A stretch of 64,000 nucleotides of DNA, taken from contig NZ_CP051516.1 in the NCBI RefSeq assembly GCF_012689525.1, forward strand, positions 1,240,001 through 1,304,000, given 5' to 3'. Positions 18,601 to 26,396 of this stretch are shown in pieces. Numbering within the stretch: the stretch's first letter is position 1; each line of letters opens with the position of its first letter. The notes under the pieces were generated by a model. That model was not told where the DNA came from. It searched no databases and saw only the letters and a list, made by a program, of their open reading frames with translations. This DNA comes from Paraburkholderia aromaticivorans. GTDB lineage: Bacteria; Pseudomonadota; Gammaproteobacteria; Burkholderiales; Burkholderiaceae. The translations under genes were made by a program, and so were the position numbers.

Positions 18601-21600
18601 TGACCGCTTGCGAACGCGTCACGCAGACGGCGTCCATCCGCAGCGTCGAGGGCGGCAGGAACGGCGAGGGCACGCTGCATCTGACGGCGCGCCTGGCGGC
18701 CTTATCCGCTGCCGAAACGACGCACATCGACCTTGCGGCGAGCCTGCAGGCCTCGAATGAAGTGCTGGATGTCGAGACGTTCTATCGCGAACTGGCGCGC
18801 ATCGGCTTGCAGTATGGTCCCGCGTTCCGCTCGATCGAAACGCTGCGGCGTGCGCCGGGCGGCGGCCGGTTGCTCGGCCGGATCGTGCGCAACGACGGAT
18901 TGACGGGAGACGGTTACCGCGCGCATCCGGCGCCGCTCGACGCGTGTTTCCAGATGCTGGTCGGCCTGCTCGACGAACGCGACTGCGCGTGGCTGCCCAC
19001 CGGTTTCGGCGAGTTGCGGATCGACGCCGAGCCGCTGCCGCCGCGCTTCTGGTGCGAGGTGGTGCGCACGTCTGCGACGCCGCGCCGCGTCGAAGCCGAT
19101 CTCACGCTAATGGACGACACCGGACGCGTGCTCGCGGCGATTCGCGGCATGTGCGTGACGGCGTCGCCGGTGAAGCTCGCGCGCGTCGATCAGTGGGGCG
19201 ATGCCGTCAAGCTTCAGATGCTCGCGTATCAATGGGCAGAGTTGCCCGCGGCGGCGGCGTCTTTGCGCACGGGTGCATGGCTCGTCGTCGATGACGGAGC
19301 GGGCTGCGATATTGTCGAACCGGTGATCGCCGGGCTCGAAGCGCTCGGCGCGACGGTGAAGCTACGGCTCGATGCGTCGGACTACGTGCAATTGAGCGAC
19401 GGCCAGCCGGCGTTGCATGCCGATGCACGCGCCAGGCTCGAGACGTTGCTTGGCGCGTCCGGTCCGCTCGCGGGCGCCGCGTTCCTGCATGGGTTGAACG
19501 CCGGCGCGGCGAGTGACGACCCCACGGCAACCGGCGCATTGCTGCTCATGCAGGCCGTGACGCGCGCACTCGCGGCGGCGCCCGCGACTGCGCGTGCGCG
19601 CGCCTACCTCGTCACGCGGGGTGCCTTTGCGATCGTCCCAGAAGACGGCCCGGTCGAGCCGGCGCAAAGAGCGCTCAACGGTTTTGCGCGCGTCGCGTTC
19701 AACGAAATTGAAGGCATGCGCTTTAGCAGCATCGACCTGCCGCATCTGCCGACGCGCGACGACGTTGACGCCGCGTCGCGCGAACTGCTCACCGACGCGC
19801 GAGAAGACGAAGTCGCGTTGCGCGGCGGCGCGCGGTTTTTCAGCCGGCTCGCGCACGACCCGGCGTTGACGCTGCCTCTCGAAGCCAAGGTCTCGTTGTC
19901 CAGTGGCCGGGCGCTGCGCGTGCGCGCGGCGGGCGAGCGCGATCCGGAAGACACGACGGTCAGGCTGATCGAAACCGCGCGCCCACCATTGTGCGCCGGA
20001 GCCATTGAGCTGAAGGTCGAAGCAGTGGCGCTGACGAATCAGGCGCTGCGCGCTTCACAAGGCGATACGCTCGATGTGCCGTTCGTCGAAGTGGTCGCGA
20101 CGGTGAGCGCCATTGGCGAAGGCGTCAGCGATCTGCATGCGGGACAGCGCGTTTACGGTTTTGCGCCTGGCACGTTCGCCACGCACGTGCGCGGACCCCG
20201 CGCCACGTTCCATCTGACTTCGCTTGACGACAGCATCGACGCGCGCGCGTTATTGGTGGCGGGTGCGCGCGCCGCGCTCGCACACTGTCTGGTCGAGCGG
20301 GCCGACCCGCTCGCGCGATCCAGCGCGCTGGTGATGGCTGATCCGCTCGGTCTTGCCGTGGCGATCGAGCTGCGTCTGCGCGGCGTGCAGGTCACGCTAG
20401 TCGCGCCGGCCGGTCGCCGGGAGATGTCGCCGAACGTGACCCTGGCGACACCACTGGCGATCGAGGCGGCGTGCGCGAACGCGACGCTCGGGCGCGGTTT
20501 TGATCTGATCGCGGCGCCGCTCGACCGGTGGGCCGCCCAGTTCGGCTGGCGCATGCTGGCCGTGGGCGGCGCGTTGGTCGATACCGCGCAGGAAGCAGGT
20601 CTGGTGCCACTGCCGGGTACGGCGTCGTCGGTCACGCGGGCGGACTTGCGTGTGCTGACCCAACGTGCCCAGCCGTTCGCCGCCGCGCTGGCGCGCGCCG
20701 CCTCGCACGCAGGCAGCGGAGCGCTTGCCGCGGCCGACTGCCTGGCGCTGACGCTCGCTGACCTGACCGCACGCAAGCTCACGTTGCCCGAGGGCGACGG
20801 CTCGCTGATCGTGCGCTTCGACACGGGGCGCGCGGACGGCGCAACCTGCACGGTCTTGCCCGCACAGGTGCTCGAAACCCCCGCATTCGATGGCGAAGCG
20901 CTCTACCTCGTGACCGGTGCGCTCGGCGGCTTCGGGCAACAGACCGTGGAATGGCTGGCCGCAAGCGGCGCGCGCCATCTGGTGCTCGCCTCGCGCAGTG
21001 CCGCCGATACACCCGCGCGGCGCGCTTTCGTCGATGGACTGAAGGCACGGGGCATCGACGTGGAATGCGTGGTCTGCGACGTGTCCGATGCGGCGGAGAT
21101 GCGCGCCCTGTTTGGCGTTGTTACTCGTAGCGGGCGGCCGTTGCGCGGGGTGTTCCACGCAGCGGCGAGCATCCTCGACGAACCGGTCGTCGACATGACG
21201 CCGGCCACGCTCATCGCGACGATGCGCGCCAAGGCCGAGAGCGCGCGGCTGCTGCACGAACATACGCGCGAACTGCCGCTCGAGCATTTTGTACTGTTCT
21301 CGTCCGTGGCCAATCTCAGCGGCAATAGCCGGCAAGCTGCGTATGCGAGCGCGAACGGTTATCTCGACGGCCTCGCGTGGAAGCGGCGCGCTCTCGGTCT
21401 GCCGGCCACCAGTATCAACTGGGGGGCGATCGCGGACGTTGGCGTGATCCAGCGCGACGAGAAGCTTGCGCAGTTCATGCGTTACATCGGACTGCGCGGC
21501 ATGCGCTCGGAAGAGGCGCTTGGCTGGCTGGCGCGCGCGCTCCAACGCGGCGTCACACAACTCGGCATTACGCTGCTCACGAACTGGGCCGACTGGGGCC

Positions 21601-22004
21601 GCTACGAGACGCTCGGCGCGCAGTCGCCGCGCTACGCGGCATTGATTGCCGGCGACACGCAGCAGGATGCCGGGGCGCATGACGTGCTGCGCGCCGAGCT
21701 CGAGGCACTCGCGCCGAAGGAGCGGCTGCCGGTGCTGGCGGGGTTGGTGGCCGCGCTGCTCGCCGCGCAGTTGGAGACCGCGCCGGAGAGCATCGCGATC
21801 GATCGGCCAATCGCCGAACTCGGCGTCGATTCGTTGATGGCGACCGAACTCCAGGTGCTGCTCGATCGCGATCTCGGCATTGCAGTGTCGGTGCTGGAAA
21901 TTCTCGACGATCTGACGGTGCGCACGATCGCCGACAAGACACTGGCGGCCTATGGCTGGCGCGACGACAGCGCGCGCGAGGCGCGCCACCAGGCTGCGAT
22001 CTGA
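15660..22004 (+). CDS. Type I polyketide synthase, KS-AT-DH-psiKR-psiER-KR-ACP, without thioesterase
   Basis: A 2114-residue single-module synthase of FAS-like layout. KS (about 1-425) has DTACSSSL with Cys176, His311 (VECHGTGT) and His351 (SNIGHLEAG). AT (about 535-850) has GHSVGE with Ser630; the specificity site reads VPYHSH, neither HAFH nor YASH. DH (about 900-1160) has HVVSGTPIMP with His928 and LDACFQ with Asp1094. A non-catalytic KR half (about 1175-1400) and a degenerate ER (about 1410-1735) follow. KR has TGALGGFG near 1752 and the FSS..YASAN Ser/Tyr pair. ACP has GVDSLMA with Ser2058. No release domain is present. AAAGGA lies 9 bases before the ATG. The next gene, an alpha-oxoamine synthase, probably releases the chain. 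Whether it works iteratively on malonyl or extends a fatty acyl starter is not shown. Confidence 0.95.
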   Translation: MRDIAVIGMSCRLPAGLDDLDTLVGALRQRIVTAGPVPADRWDAARYFAADEHAKGKAYVDKGNFLIQDVRAMDAGFFDLPPRMAENLDPMQRLLLELVWEAFENAGLDLTAHAGRNVGVYVGGFMLDHMITLMQPSNRARHNANTAAGMMMTMLSNRLSHAFDLRGPSLSIDTACSSSLVAFSYACRDIWNGDCEMAVVGGANVMTRPEYPIGMSKGHFLSRDGQCKSFDARGDGYGRGEGGGVVVLKTLERALADGDTILATVAGTGVNSDGRTPGISMPSVAAQSQLIRDICERFSIDPGAVRYVECHGTGTAVGDPIEAESIGSVYGAGRTGDERVVLGSIKSNIGHLEAGAGIVGIIKAVLTLMHREAFELGNLQAPHPGIDFEALGVRLANTPLRLAADDEPLLVAVNSFGYGGTNAHAVLRSAPAVDVRANARAGVARPAGFPLMLPLSARHPDALRELAGRYARTLAVQPETLTDVLHSTALHRAHLSHRAVVLGTDIETIVQGLAALAAGEKHERVATGQQSAQGRPRPVFVFTGMGPQWWAMGQELYRDDPIYRAAADQADASFRRIAGFSILEEMLKPEAASHISETAYAQPANFVVQWGLAAMLRAAGVEPGAIVGHSVGEVAAAAVSGALSLDDALRVAYERSRLQARTARTGSMLAVGIGADAIAPMLARFEGRVEIAAVNGPGTITLAGDTAAIEALAAELSQHEIFNRVLNVEVPYHSHLMQPILDELHAALQPVVARVPRVPVVSTVSGRLVEGAAFGADYWPQNVRQPVAFMAAVQTLLDEGHAIFVEIGPHPVLASALRDCAKAHAADIRLVETLRRNEPERARVHRAVAQIYAHGATLDWHVLNGAGRFTPLPNYPWQREPLWAETERAAWQRMSPTTRPLLGCELYPAHDVWVNDLEHQNLAWLKDHVVSGTPIMPAAGYLETLLEAAATLHPQAPGWRITDLAIHAPLVLSTERAIDYVTACERVTQTASIRSVEGGRNGEGTLHLTARLAALSAAETTHIDLAASLQASNEVLDVETFYRELARIGLQYGPAFRSIETLRRAPGGGRLLGRIVRNDGLTGDGYRAHPAPLDACFQMLVGLLDERDCAWLPTGFGELRIDAEPLPPRFWCEVVRTSATPRRVEADLTLMDDTGRVLAAIRGMCVTASPVKLARVDQWGDAVKLQMLAYQWAELPAAAASLRTGAWLVVDDGAGCDIVEPVIAGLEALGATVKLRLDASDYVQLSDGQPALHADARARLETLLGASGPLAGAAFLHGLNAGAASDDPTATGALLLMQAVTRALAAAPATARARAYLVTRGAFAIVPEDGPVEPAQRALNGFARVAFNEIEGMRFSSIDLPHLPTRDDVDAASRELLTDAREDEVALRGGARFFSRLAHDPALTLPLEAKVSLSSGRALRVRAAGERDPEDTTVRLIETARPPLCAGAIELKVEAVALTNQALRASQGDTLDVPFVEVVATVSAIGEGVSDLHAGQRVYGFAPGTFATHVRGPRATFHLTSLDDSIDARALLVAGARAALAHCLVERADPLARSSALVMADPLGLAVAIELRLRGVQVTLVAPAGRREMSPNVTLATPLAIEAACANATLGRGFDLIAAPLDRWAAQFGWRMLAVGGALVDTAQEAGLVPLPGTASSVTRADLRVLTQRAQPFAAALARAASHAGSGALAAADCLALTLADLTARKLTLPEGDGSLIVRFDTGRADGATCTVLPAQVLETPAFDGEALYLVTGALGGFGQQTVEWLAASGARHLVLASRSAADTPARRAFVDGLKARGIDVECVVCDVSDAAEMRALFGVVTRSGRPLRGVFHAAASILDEPVVDMTPATLIATMRAKAESARLLHEHTRELPLEHFVLFSSVANLSGNSRQAAYASANGYLDGLAWKRRALGLPATSINWGAIADVGVIQRDEKLAQFMRYIGLRGMRSEEALGWLARALQRGVTQLGITLLTNWADWGRYETLGAQSPRYAALIAGDTQQDAGAHDVLRAELEALAPKERLPVLAGLVAALLAAQLETAPESIAIDRPIAELGVDSLMATELQVLLDRDLGIAVSVLEILDDLTVRTIADKTLAAYGWRDDSAREARHQAAI
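19890..20880 (+). other. Degenerate enoyl-reductase region of the PKS
   Basis: Residues about 1410-1740 of the PKS follow the ER fold (IELKVEAVALTNQALRAS, then VSAIGEGVSDLHAGQRVYGF), but the expected LN(Y/F)xD segment reads LTNQALR. The NADPH-binding GGVG motif is replaced by ALVMADPLGLAVAIELR. The frame is intact. This points to an inactive structural domain, so double bonds formed by DH would persist unless a separate reductase acts. Confidence 0.65.
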
Positions 22005-22038
22005 TCGTCCCGATGACACGATTTTTCAAGGAGAAAGA

Positions 22039-23379
22039 ATGACGACCATCGAATCACACGTCGAGCGCTTGCGTTCGCGCCTGCTCAGGCAGGGCACCGT
22101 GCCCGGCGTCGCAAGTGAGCCGCGCGCTCGCGCCTCCGCGGTGCGGGTGGCCCCGGAGCACTACGATTTTGCGCACTTTCCCGAGATGCGCCAGTACGAG
22201 CGCACCTGCTGGTACTACGAGAACCAGGGTTTCCAGTGGAACATGTACCGGGAGCATGCAGGCGTGGCGAGCGCGGAGGTGGAGATCGACGGGCGGCGAG
22301 TGCTGAATTTTTCGTCGTATAACTATCTCGACCTGTCTGACGACGTGCGCGTGTGCGAGGCAGCGAAGCGGGCCATCGACGTGTACGGTACGTCGGCGGG
22401 CGCGGGCCGCATCATTCGCGGCGAGGTGCCGCTGTTCGGCGCGTTCGAGCGCGAACTCGCCGAGACGCTTGGCGTGGAAGATGCGGTGATGGGCGTGAGC
22501 GGCTGGGGCGTCAACGCGGGGGCGATCGGCTTCCTCGCGCGCAAGCAGGACCTGATCCTTTACGACGAGCTGGTGCACAACAGCATGCTGATCGGTGCGA
22601 GAATCGGTGGGGCACGGCGCTTCGCGTTCCCCCACAACGATTACGACGCACTCGAGCAGTTGCTCGCCGAGCATCGCAAGCAGTATGAGCGCGTGCTGAT
22701 TCTCACCGAGGGCGTGTTCGGCATGGACGGCGACATTCCAGACGTGCCGCGCATGATCGAGATCAAGCGGCGGTATCGCGCGCTGCTAATGGTCGACGAG
22801 GCCCACTCGATGGGCGTGATCGGGCCGCGCGGGCTCGGGGTCGTCGATTACTTCGGCATCGACGGCGCGGACATCGACATTCATTTTTCCACGCTGTCGA
22901 AGTCGTTTTCGACGATCGGCGGGTATGTGGCGGGCAGCCGGGCGCTCGTGACGATGCTCAAGCACTACGCGTCGGGCATCGGCCTGTATATCGCCGCGCC
23001 CAATCCTGCCAACGCGGCGGCGGCGCTTGCCGCGTTGCGCATCATGCGCGCCGAGCCGGAACGCGCGCGGCGGGTCGTCGCGAATGCCGATTACCTACGC
23101 GAGCAGGCGGTTGCCGCGGGACTCGACATCGGGCCGAGCCACGGTTCGGCGGTGGTGCCGATCATGCAACCCGATTCCGAAACGGCGATGTGGATGAGTG
23201 CGCGGCTGTTCGATGCCGGCGTGTTCGCGTTCCCGATGATCTTCCCGGTCGTGCCGCGCGACGGCGCGAGGCTGCGCTTCTTTCTCAGCACGGCGCACAC
23301 TCGTGAACAGATCGACCGGACGGTTGCGTTGCTCGTGCAGTTGAAGGCGAGCGCGCCGGCGCCGAAGGGATTGATCTGA
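22039..23379 (+). CDS. Alpha-oxoamine synthase (PLP-dependent, serine palmitoyltransferase/KBL-like)
   Basis: A 446-residue fold-type I PLP enzyme of the family of serine palmitoyltransferase, AONS and glycine C-acetyltransferase. These condense an amino acid with an acyl thioester, losing CO2 and giving a 2-amino ketone. The core motifs are FSSYNYLDLS, the SAGAGRIIRG run near residue 120, DEAHSMGVIG (Asp253, His256) and the PLP lysine Lys288 in STLSKSFSTIGG. It has a 65-residue N-terminal extension (FPEMRQYERTCWYYENQG) compared with KBL. AAGGAG sits 6 bases before the ATG; the gene begins 34 bases after the PKS. Since the PKS lacks a thioesterase, it is the likely chain-release enzyme. The amino acid used is unknown. 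Confidence 0.92.
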   Translation: MTTIESHVERLRSRLLRQGTVPGVASEPRARASAVRVAPEHYDFAHFPEMRQYERTCWYYENQGFQWNMYREHAGVASAEVEIDGRRVLNFSSYNYLDLSDDVRVCEAAKRAIDVYGTSAGAGRIIRGEVPLFGAFERELAETLGVEDAVMGVSGWGVNAGAIGFLARKQDLILYDELVHNSMLIGARIGGARRFAFPHNDYDALEQLLAEHRKQYERVLILTEGVFGMDGDIPDVPRMIEIKRRYRALLMVDEAHSMGVIGPRGLGVVDYFGIDGADIDIHFSTLSKSFSTIGGYVAGSRALVTMLKHYASGIGLYIAAPNPANAAAALAALRIMRAEPERARRVVANADYLREQAVAAGLDIGPSHGSAVVPIMQPDSETAMWMSARLFDAGVFAFPMIFPVVPRDGARLRFFLSTAHTREQIDRTVALLVQLKASAPAPKGLI

Positions 23380-23397
23380 GAGCGGAATAGCACCGCG

Positions 23398-24144
23398 TTA
23401 ACGGCCGCCGGTTACATCGAGCAGCGCGCCGGTCGTGTACGAAGCGGCATCCGACAGCAGCCAGACGATCGCTGCGGCGATCTCGTCGGCGTGGCCCGCG
23501 CGTCCGAGCGGTGCCGTTGCACCGAGGCGCGCGGCGCGGCCCGGTTGGCCGCCGCTGGCGTGGATTTCGGTTTCGATCAGCCCCGGGCGCACCGCGTTCA
23601 CGCGTACCCCACGAGGCCCGAGTTCTTTCGCAAGGCCGATCGTCATGGTGTCGATCGCGCCTTTCGATGCGGCGTAGTCGATGTATTCGTTTGGCGAGCC
23701 AAGCCGTGCGGCCGCGGACGATACATTGACGATCGCGCCGCCCTTGCCGCCGCGATCCGTCGACATGCGGCGCGCCGCTTCGCGCGCGCACAGAAACGCG
23801 CCGAGCACGTTGACGTCGAACACGCTGCGCATGCGCTCGACGCTCATGTCCGCGAGCGGCGCTGACGGCGCGACTACGCCGGCATTGTTGACGAGGGCCT
23901 CGAGGGGACCAAGCATCCGCTCGACGGTGTCGAACATCGCGCTCACCTCGGCTTCGTTTGCGACGTTCGCCTGCACGAGACACGCCTTGCCACCGGACGC
24001 CTCGACTTCGCGCGCGGTCGTTTCCGCCGCTGCGGCGTTGCTAGCGTAGTTTACGCCCACCGACCAGCCTTGCGTTGCGAGTAGTATGGCCGTTGCACGG
24101 CCAATGCCGCGGCTAGCACCGGTAATCAGGACCACTTTGGACAT
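23398..24144 (-). CDS. Short-chain dehydrogenase/reductase (classical SDR)
   Basis: A 248-residue NAD(P)-dependent oxidoreductase with the classical SDR landmarks: TGASRGIG near residue 8, NNAG, VNVSS with the catalytic Ser, DYAASKGA giving the Tyr-x-x-x-Lys pair, and PGLIETEI after it. It is transcribed toward the alpha-oxoamine synthase with only 18 bases between the stops, so it is not in the same transcript. Its position suggests, without proving, that it reduces the 3-keto group of an aminoketone, as 3-ketosphinganine reductase does. A general reductase unrelated to the cluster is the alternative. Confidence 0.88.
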   Translation of the reverse strand: MSKVVLITGASRGIGRATAILLATQGWSVGVNYASNAAAAETTAREVEASGGKACLVQANVANEAEVSAMFDTVERMLGPLEALVNNAGVVAPSAPLADMSVERMRSVFDVNVLGAFLCAREAARRMSTDRGGKGGAIVNVSSAAARLGSPNEYIDYAASKGAIDTMTIGLAKELGPRGVRVNAVRPGLIETEIHASGGQPGRAARLGATAPLGRAGHADEIAAAIVWLLSDAASYTTGALLDVTGGR

Positions 24145-24210
24145 CGTGACCTCGTCGTTGTCGCGGCGTGAAAGGGGAGGGGCGGCAACACGGTCGGAGC
24201 GGAGCCCGGC

Positions 24211-24795
24211 TCAGACCGCGTCGCGCTTGATCGCCCACTTGTCGCTGACGGGCGGCTGGTAGCGTTGCAGCTTGCCGATCAAGCCGGCAGGATCGGCGTC
24301 GATCTGCAGGATGTCGAAATAAGTCTGGCGCATGAAGCCTTCGTCGACCGTGTGCTGAATCAGGTTGATCAACGGATCATAGAAACCGTCGATATTCAGG
24401 AGTGCCACTGCTTTCTGGTGGTAGCCGAGTTGCGCCCACGTGTAGACCTCGAACAACTCTTCGAGCGTGCCCGCGCCGCCCGGCATCGCGACGAACGCGT
24501 CGGACAGATCGGCCATCATCTTCTTGCGATGATGCATGTCGGGCACGACATGCAGTTCGGTCAGGCCGTTGTGGCCGACTTCCTTGTTGACCAGCAGTTC
24601 CGGAATCACGCCGATCGCGCGGCCGCCTTCGGCCATCACCGTGTCGGCGATCACGCCCATCAGGCCGACCTTGCCGCCGCCGTACACGAGGGCGAGATCG
24701 GCTTGCACCAGCGCGCGGCCGAAGGCGCGCGCCGCTTCCGCATACAACGGTTTGGCTCCATTGGAAGAGCCGCAATACACACACACCGACTTCAT
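24211..24795 (-). CDS. LOG family protein (TIGR00730), cytokinin riboside 5'-monophosphate phosphoribohydrolase-like
   Basis: A 194-residue Rossmann-like protein with the two LOG signatures: the PGGAGTLEE motif (the family PGGxGTxxE) and the arginine-containing MHHRKKMM ahead of it, plus LVYGGGKVGLMG near the N-terminus. LOG enzymes release the base from AMP-type nucleotides and cytokinin ribotides. I start at ATG 24795; the TTG two codons upstream is possible. It overlaps or abuts the end of the upstream TetR gene (TGA at 24798-24800), so the two share a transcript. Biological substrate in this organism is not known. Confidence 0.88.
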   Translation of the reverse strand: MKSVCVYCGSSNGAKPLYAEAARAFGRALVQADLALVYGGGKVGLMGVIADTVMAEGGRAIGVIPELLVNKEVGHNGLTELHVVPDMHHRKKMMADLSDAFVAMPGGAGTLEELFEVYTWAQLGYHQKAVALLNIDGFYDPLINLIQHTVDEGFMRQTYFDILQIDADPAGLIGKLQRYQPPVSDKWAIKRDAV

Positions 24796-24797
24796 GC

Positions 24798-25523
24798 TCA
24801 AACGTCCTTCGGTTCGTTGCGGGGCGCGGCGCCTTCCTTGGGCGGCAGGTAATCGTAAAACTCGCGCTTGGGCAGCTTGCCCGACACGAGGTCGTCGAAA
24901 ATCTGCCGTGAGCGGCCGCGCAGATAAGGCGCCATCAGCGACACGATCTGTACGCTCACCTGATGCAGTTCCGCGCGAATCGTTTCCTGTTCGTTGTATT
25001 TGCGCGGGTTCATCACGAACTGATATGACAGCCAGTACGTGCCGATCACGCCGACGTTGGTGGCGATCACGTGCAGTTCTTCCGGCGTGACGACCATTTC
25101 GCCGTCGGCGACGAGTTGCTCGCAGAACTGGCTCGCGAAACGCACCTTGTGGCTGATGATCTGCTTGAAGTGCGTTTCGAGCGTGCGATTGCGCGCCAGC
25201 AGATCGTTCAGATCACGATACAGGAAACGATAGCGCCACGTGAAATCGACCATGTACTGCAGATACGACCACATTTCGTCGATGGTCGCGCGATGGTCGT
25301 CAGGAAAACGCAGACGCTTTTCGATCTCCTGCTCGAACTGGCTGAAGATGCTGTTGATGATGTCGTCTTTGTTGCGGAAGTGGTAGTACAGGTTGCCTGG
25401 ACTGATTTCCATTTCCTCGGCGATCGTCGTCGTCGTGACGTTCGGCTCGCCGATTTCGTTGAACAGCTTCAACGACAGTTCGAGAATCCGTTCGCGCGTG
25501 CGGCGGGGAGGTTTGGCTTCCAT
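24798..25523 (-). CDS. TetR family transcriptional regulator
   Basis: A 241-residue regulator with a TetR helix-turn-helix at residues about 8-55 (RERILELSLKLFNEIGEPNV, then TIAEEMEISPGNLYYHFRNK). The larger C-terminal ligand domain resembles the long TetR proteins (YfbR/TetR_C-like) with Tyr/Phe-rich helices such as VDFTWRYRFLYRDLNDLLAR. It is followed directly by the LOG gene. The C-terminus has FYDYLPPKEG, characteristic of this Burkholderia group. The ligand and targets are not predictable; autoregulation of the pair is likely. It is 650 bases from the SDR, so a role in the PKS cluster is possible but unsupported. Confidence 0.88.
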   Translation of the reverse strand: MEAKPPRRTRERILELSLKLFNEIGEPNVTTTTIAEEMEISPGNLYYHFRNKDDIINSIFSQFEQEIEKRLRFPDDHRATIDEMWSYLQYMVDFTWRYRFLYRDLNDLLARNRTLETHFKQIISHKVRFASQFCEQLVADGEMVVTPEELHVIATNVGVIGTYWLSYQFVMNPRKYNEQETIRAELHQVSVQIVSLMAPYLRGRSRQIFDDLVSGKLPKREFYDYLPPKEGAAPRNEPKDV

Positions 25524-25613
25524 GTCGTCCGGCCCTGGTTACGCCGGGCTGGGGCACACGGCGGCGTGCCGCTCTTTGCGTGATCCACCCGGACGCGGTT
25601 GGTGTATCGGACG

Positions 25614-25640
25614 ATTATAAACCGAGCGTTCTTATATCAA
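25614..25640 (-). promoter_or_regulatory. Candidate promoter of the TetR-LOG pair
   Basis: On the minus strand, TATAAT (25614-25619) is preceded by TTGATA (25635-25640) with a 15-base spacer, which is short of the ideal 17. It lies 91 bases upstream of the TetR start, in an AT-rich pocket. The rest of this 205-base gap holds no gene I can see. Confidence 0.35.
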
Positions 25641-25728
25641 GCGGATAGTCAGGGTTTTCATTCCTGGAGACGATTTCGCGCGTCGTTGGAATGTGCTTCT
25701 ACAGCGTAAAACAGCCTGTGGCGCGGCT

Positions 25729-26376
25729 TTACAGCCATGCCTTGACCCAATGCACGACGAGCGGCCCGACGATCAGCAGCCACGTCATCAGGCACATGCC
25801 GAGCGCGACCATCACGGCCGCGCTGCCGAGATCCTTCGCGCGGCGCGAGAGTTCGTGGCGTTCGAGTGAAATCCGGTCGATGGCCGCTTCCACGCTCGAA
25901 TTCAGCAACTCGACGATCAACACGAGCAGCACGGAGCCGAGCAGCAACACGCGCGACACCGGCTCGACCGGTACCAGCACGCCGCAGGGAATCAGGATCG
26001 CGGCGAGCGTGAGTTCCTGGCGAAACGCGCTTTCCTCGCGAATCGCGACGCGAAATCCGGCAAGCGAATTCTTCATCGCGTGCCAGGCCCGCGTGAGGCC
26101 GCGATTGCCCTTGTAGGGATTGAAAGGCAACGGCGCGAGCGGGTCGTCGGGACTGAGCGGTTCATGCGGCGTGTCGTGTTGCGTGCCGTTCTGTTGCGTG
26201 CCGTTCGCAACGTTCGCGCCGTTCAAACCATGCGCGTGATCTGCATGATTCGGCATGCCTGGCTCGCTCACGTCGTCGAACGGTTCGATGCTCGCGGTGT
26301 CGTTGTCGCTGTCGGCATCGACGGCACGCAGCGCGCCGTTCGGCGCGCGCCCCACGGTGGATGGTCTGGTTCGCAT
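25729..26376 (-). CDS. dgkA: Diacylglycerol kinase, DgkA family, with long N-terminal extension
   Basis: DgkA phosphorylates diacylglycerol (or undecaprenol in some relatives) at the inner membrane. The conserved core occupies the last 125 residues: NRGLTRAWHAMKNSLAGF, REESAFRQEL with the catalytic Glu, then VELLNSSVEAAIDRIS and three membrane helices. Ahead of it is an extension of about 90 disordered, Asp/Asn/Gly/Thr-rich residues with a repeated NGTQ unit, not present in typical 120-residue DgkA. The ATG at 26376 leaves 20 bases to the upstream glycosyltransferase stop; ATG 26256 is an alternative start that would shorten the extension. It is the last gene of a three-gene envelope-lipid block. 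Confidence 0.87.
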   Translation of the reverse strand: MRTRPSTVGRAPNGALRAVDADSDNDTASIEPFDDVSEPGMPNHADHAHGLNGANVANGTQQNGTQHDTPHEPLSPDDPLAPLPFNPYKGNRGLTRAWHAMKNSLAGFRVAIREESAFRQELTLAAILIPCGVLVPVEPVSRVLLLGSVLLVLIVELLNSSVEAAIDRISLERHELSRRAKDLGSAAVMVALGMCLMTWLLIVGPLVVHWVKAWL

Positions 26377-26396
26377 GGACGGCTCGGCACGCCGCG

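Noticed and set aside
24798..25523. TetR gene as regulator of the PKS cluster
   Set aside because: It is paired with the LOG gene and separated from the cluster; no shared palindrome was seen in the 10866-11269 region.
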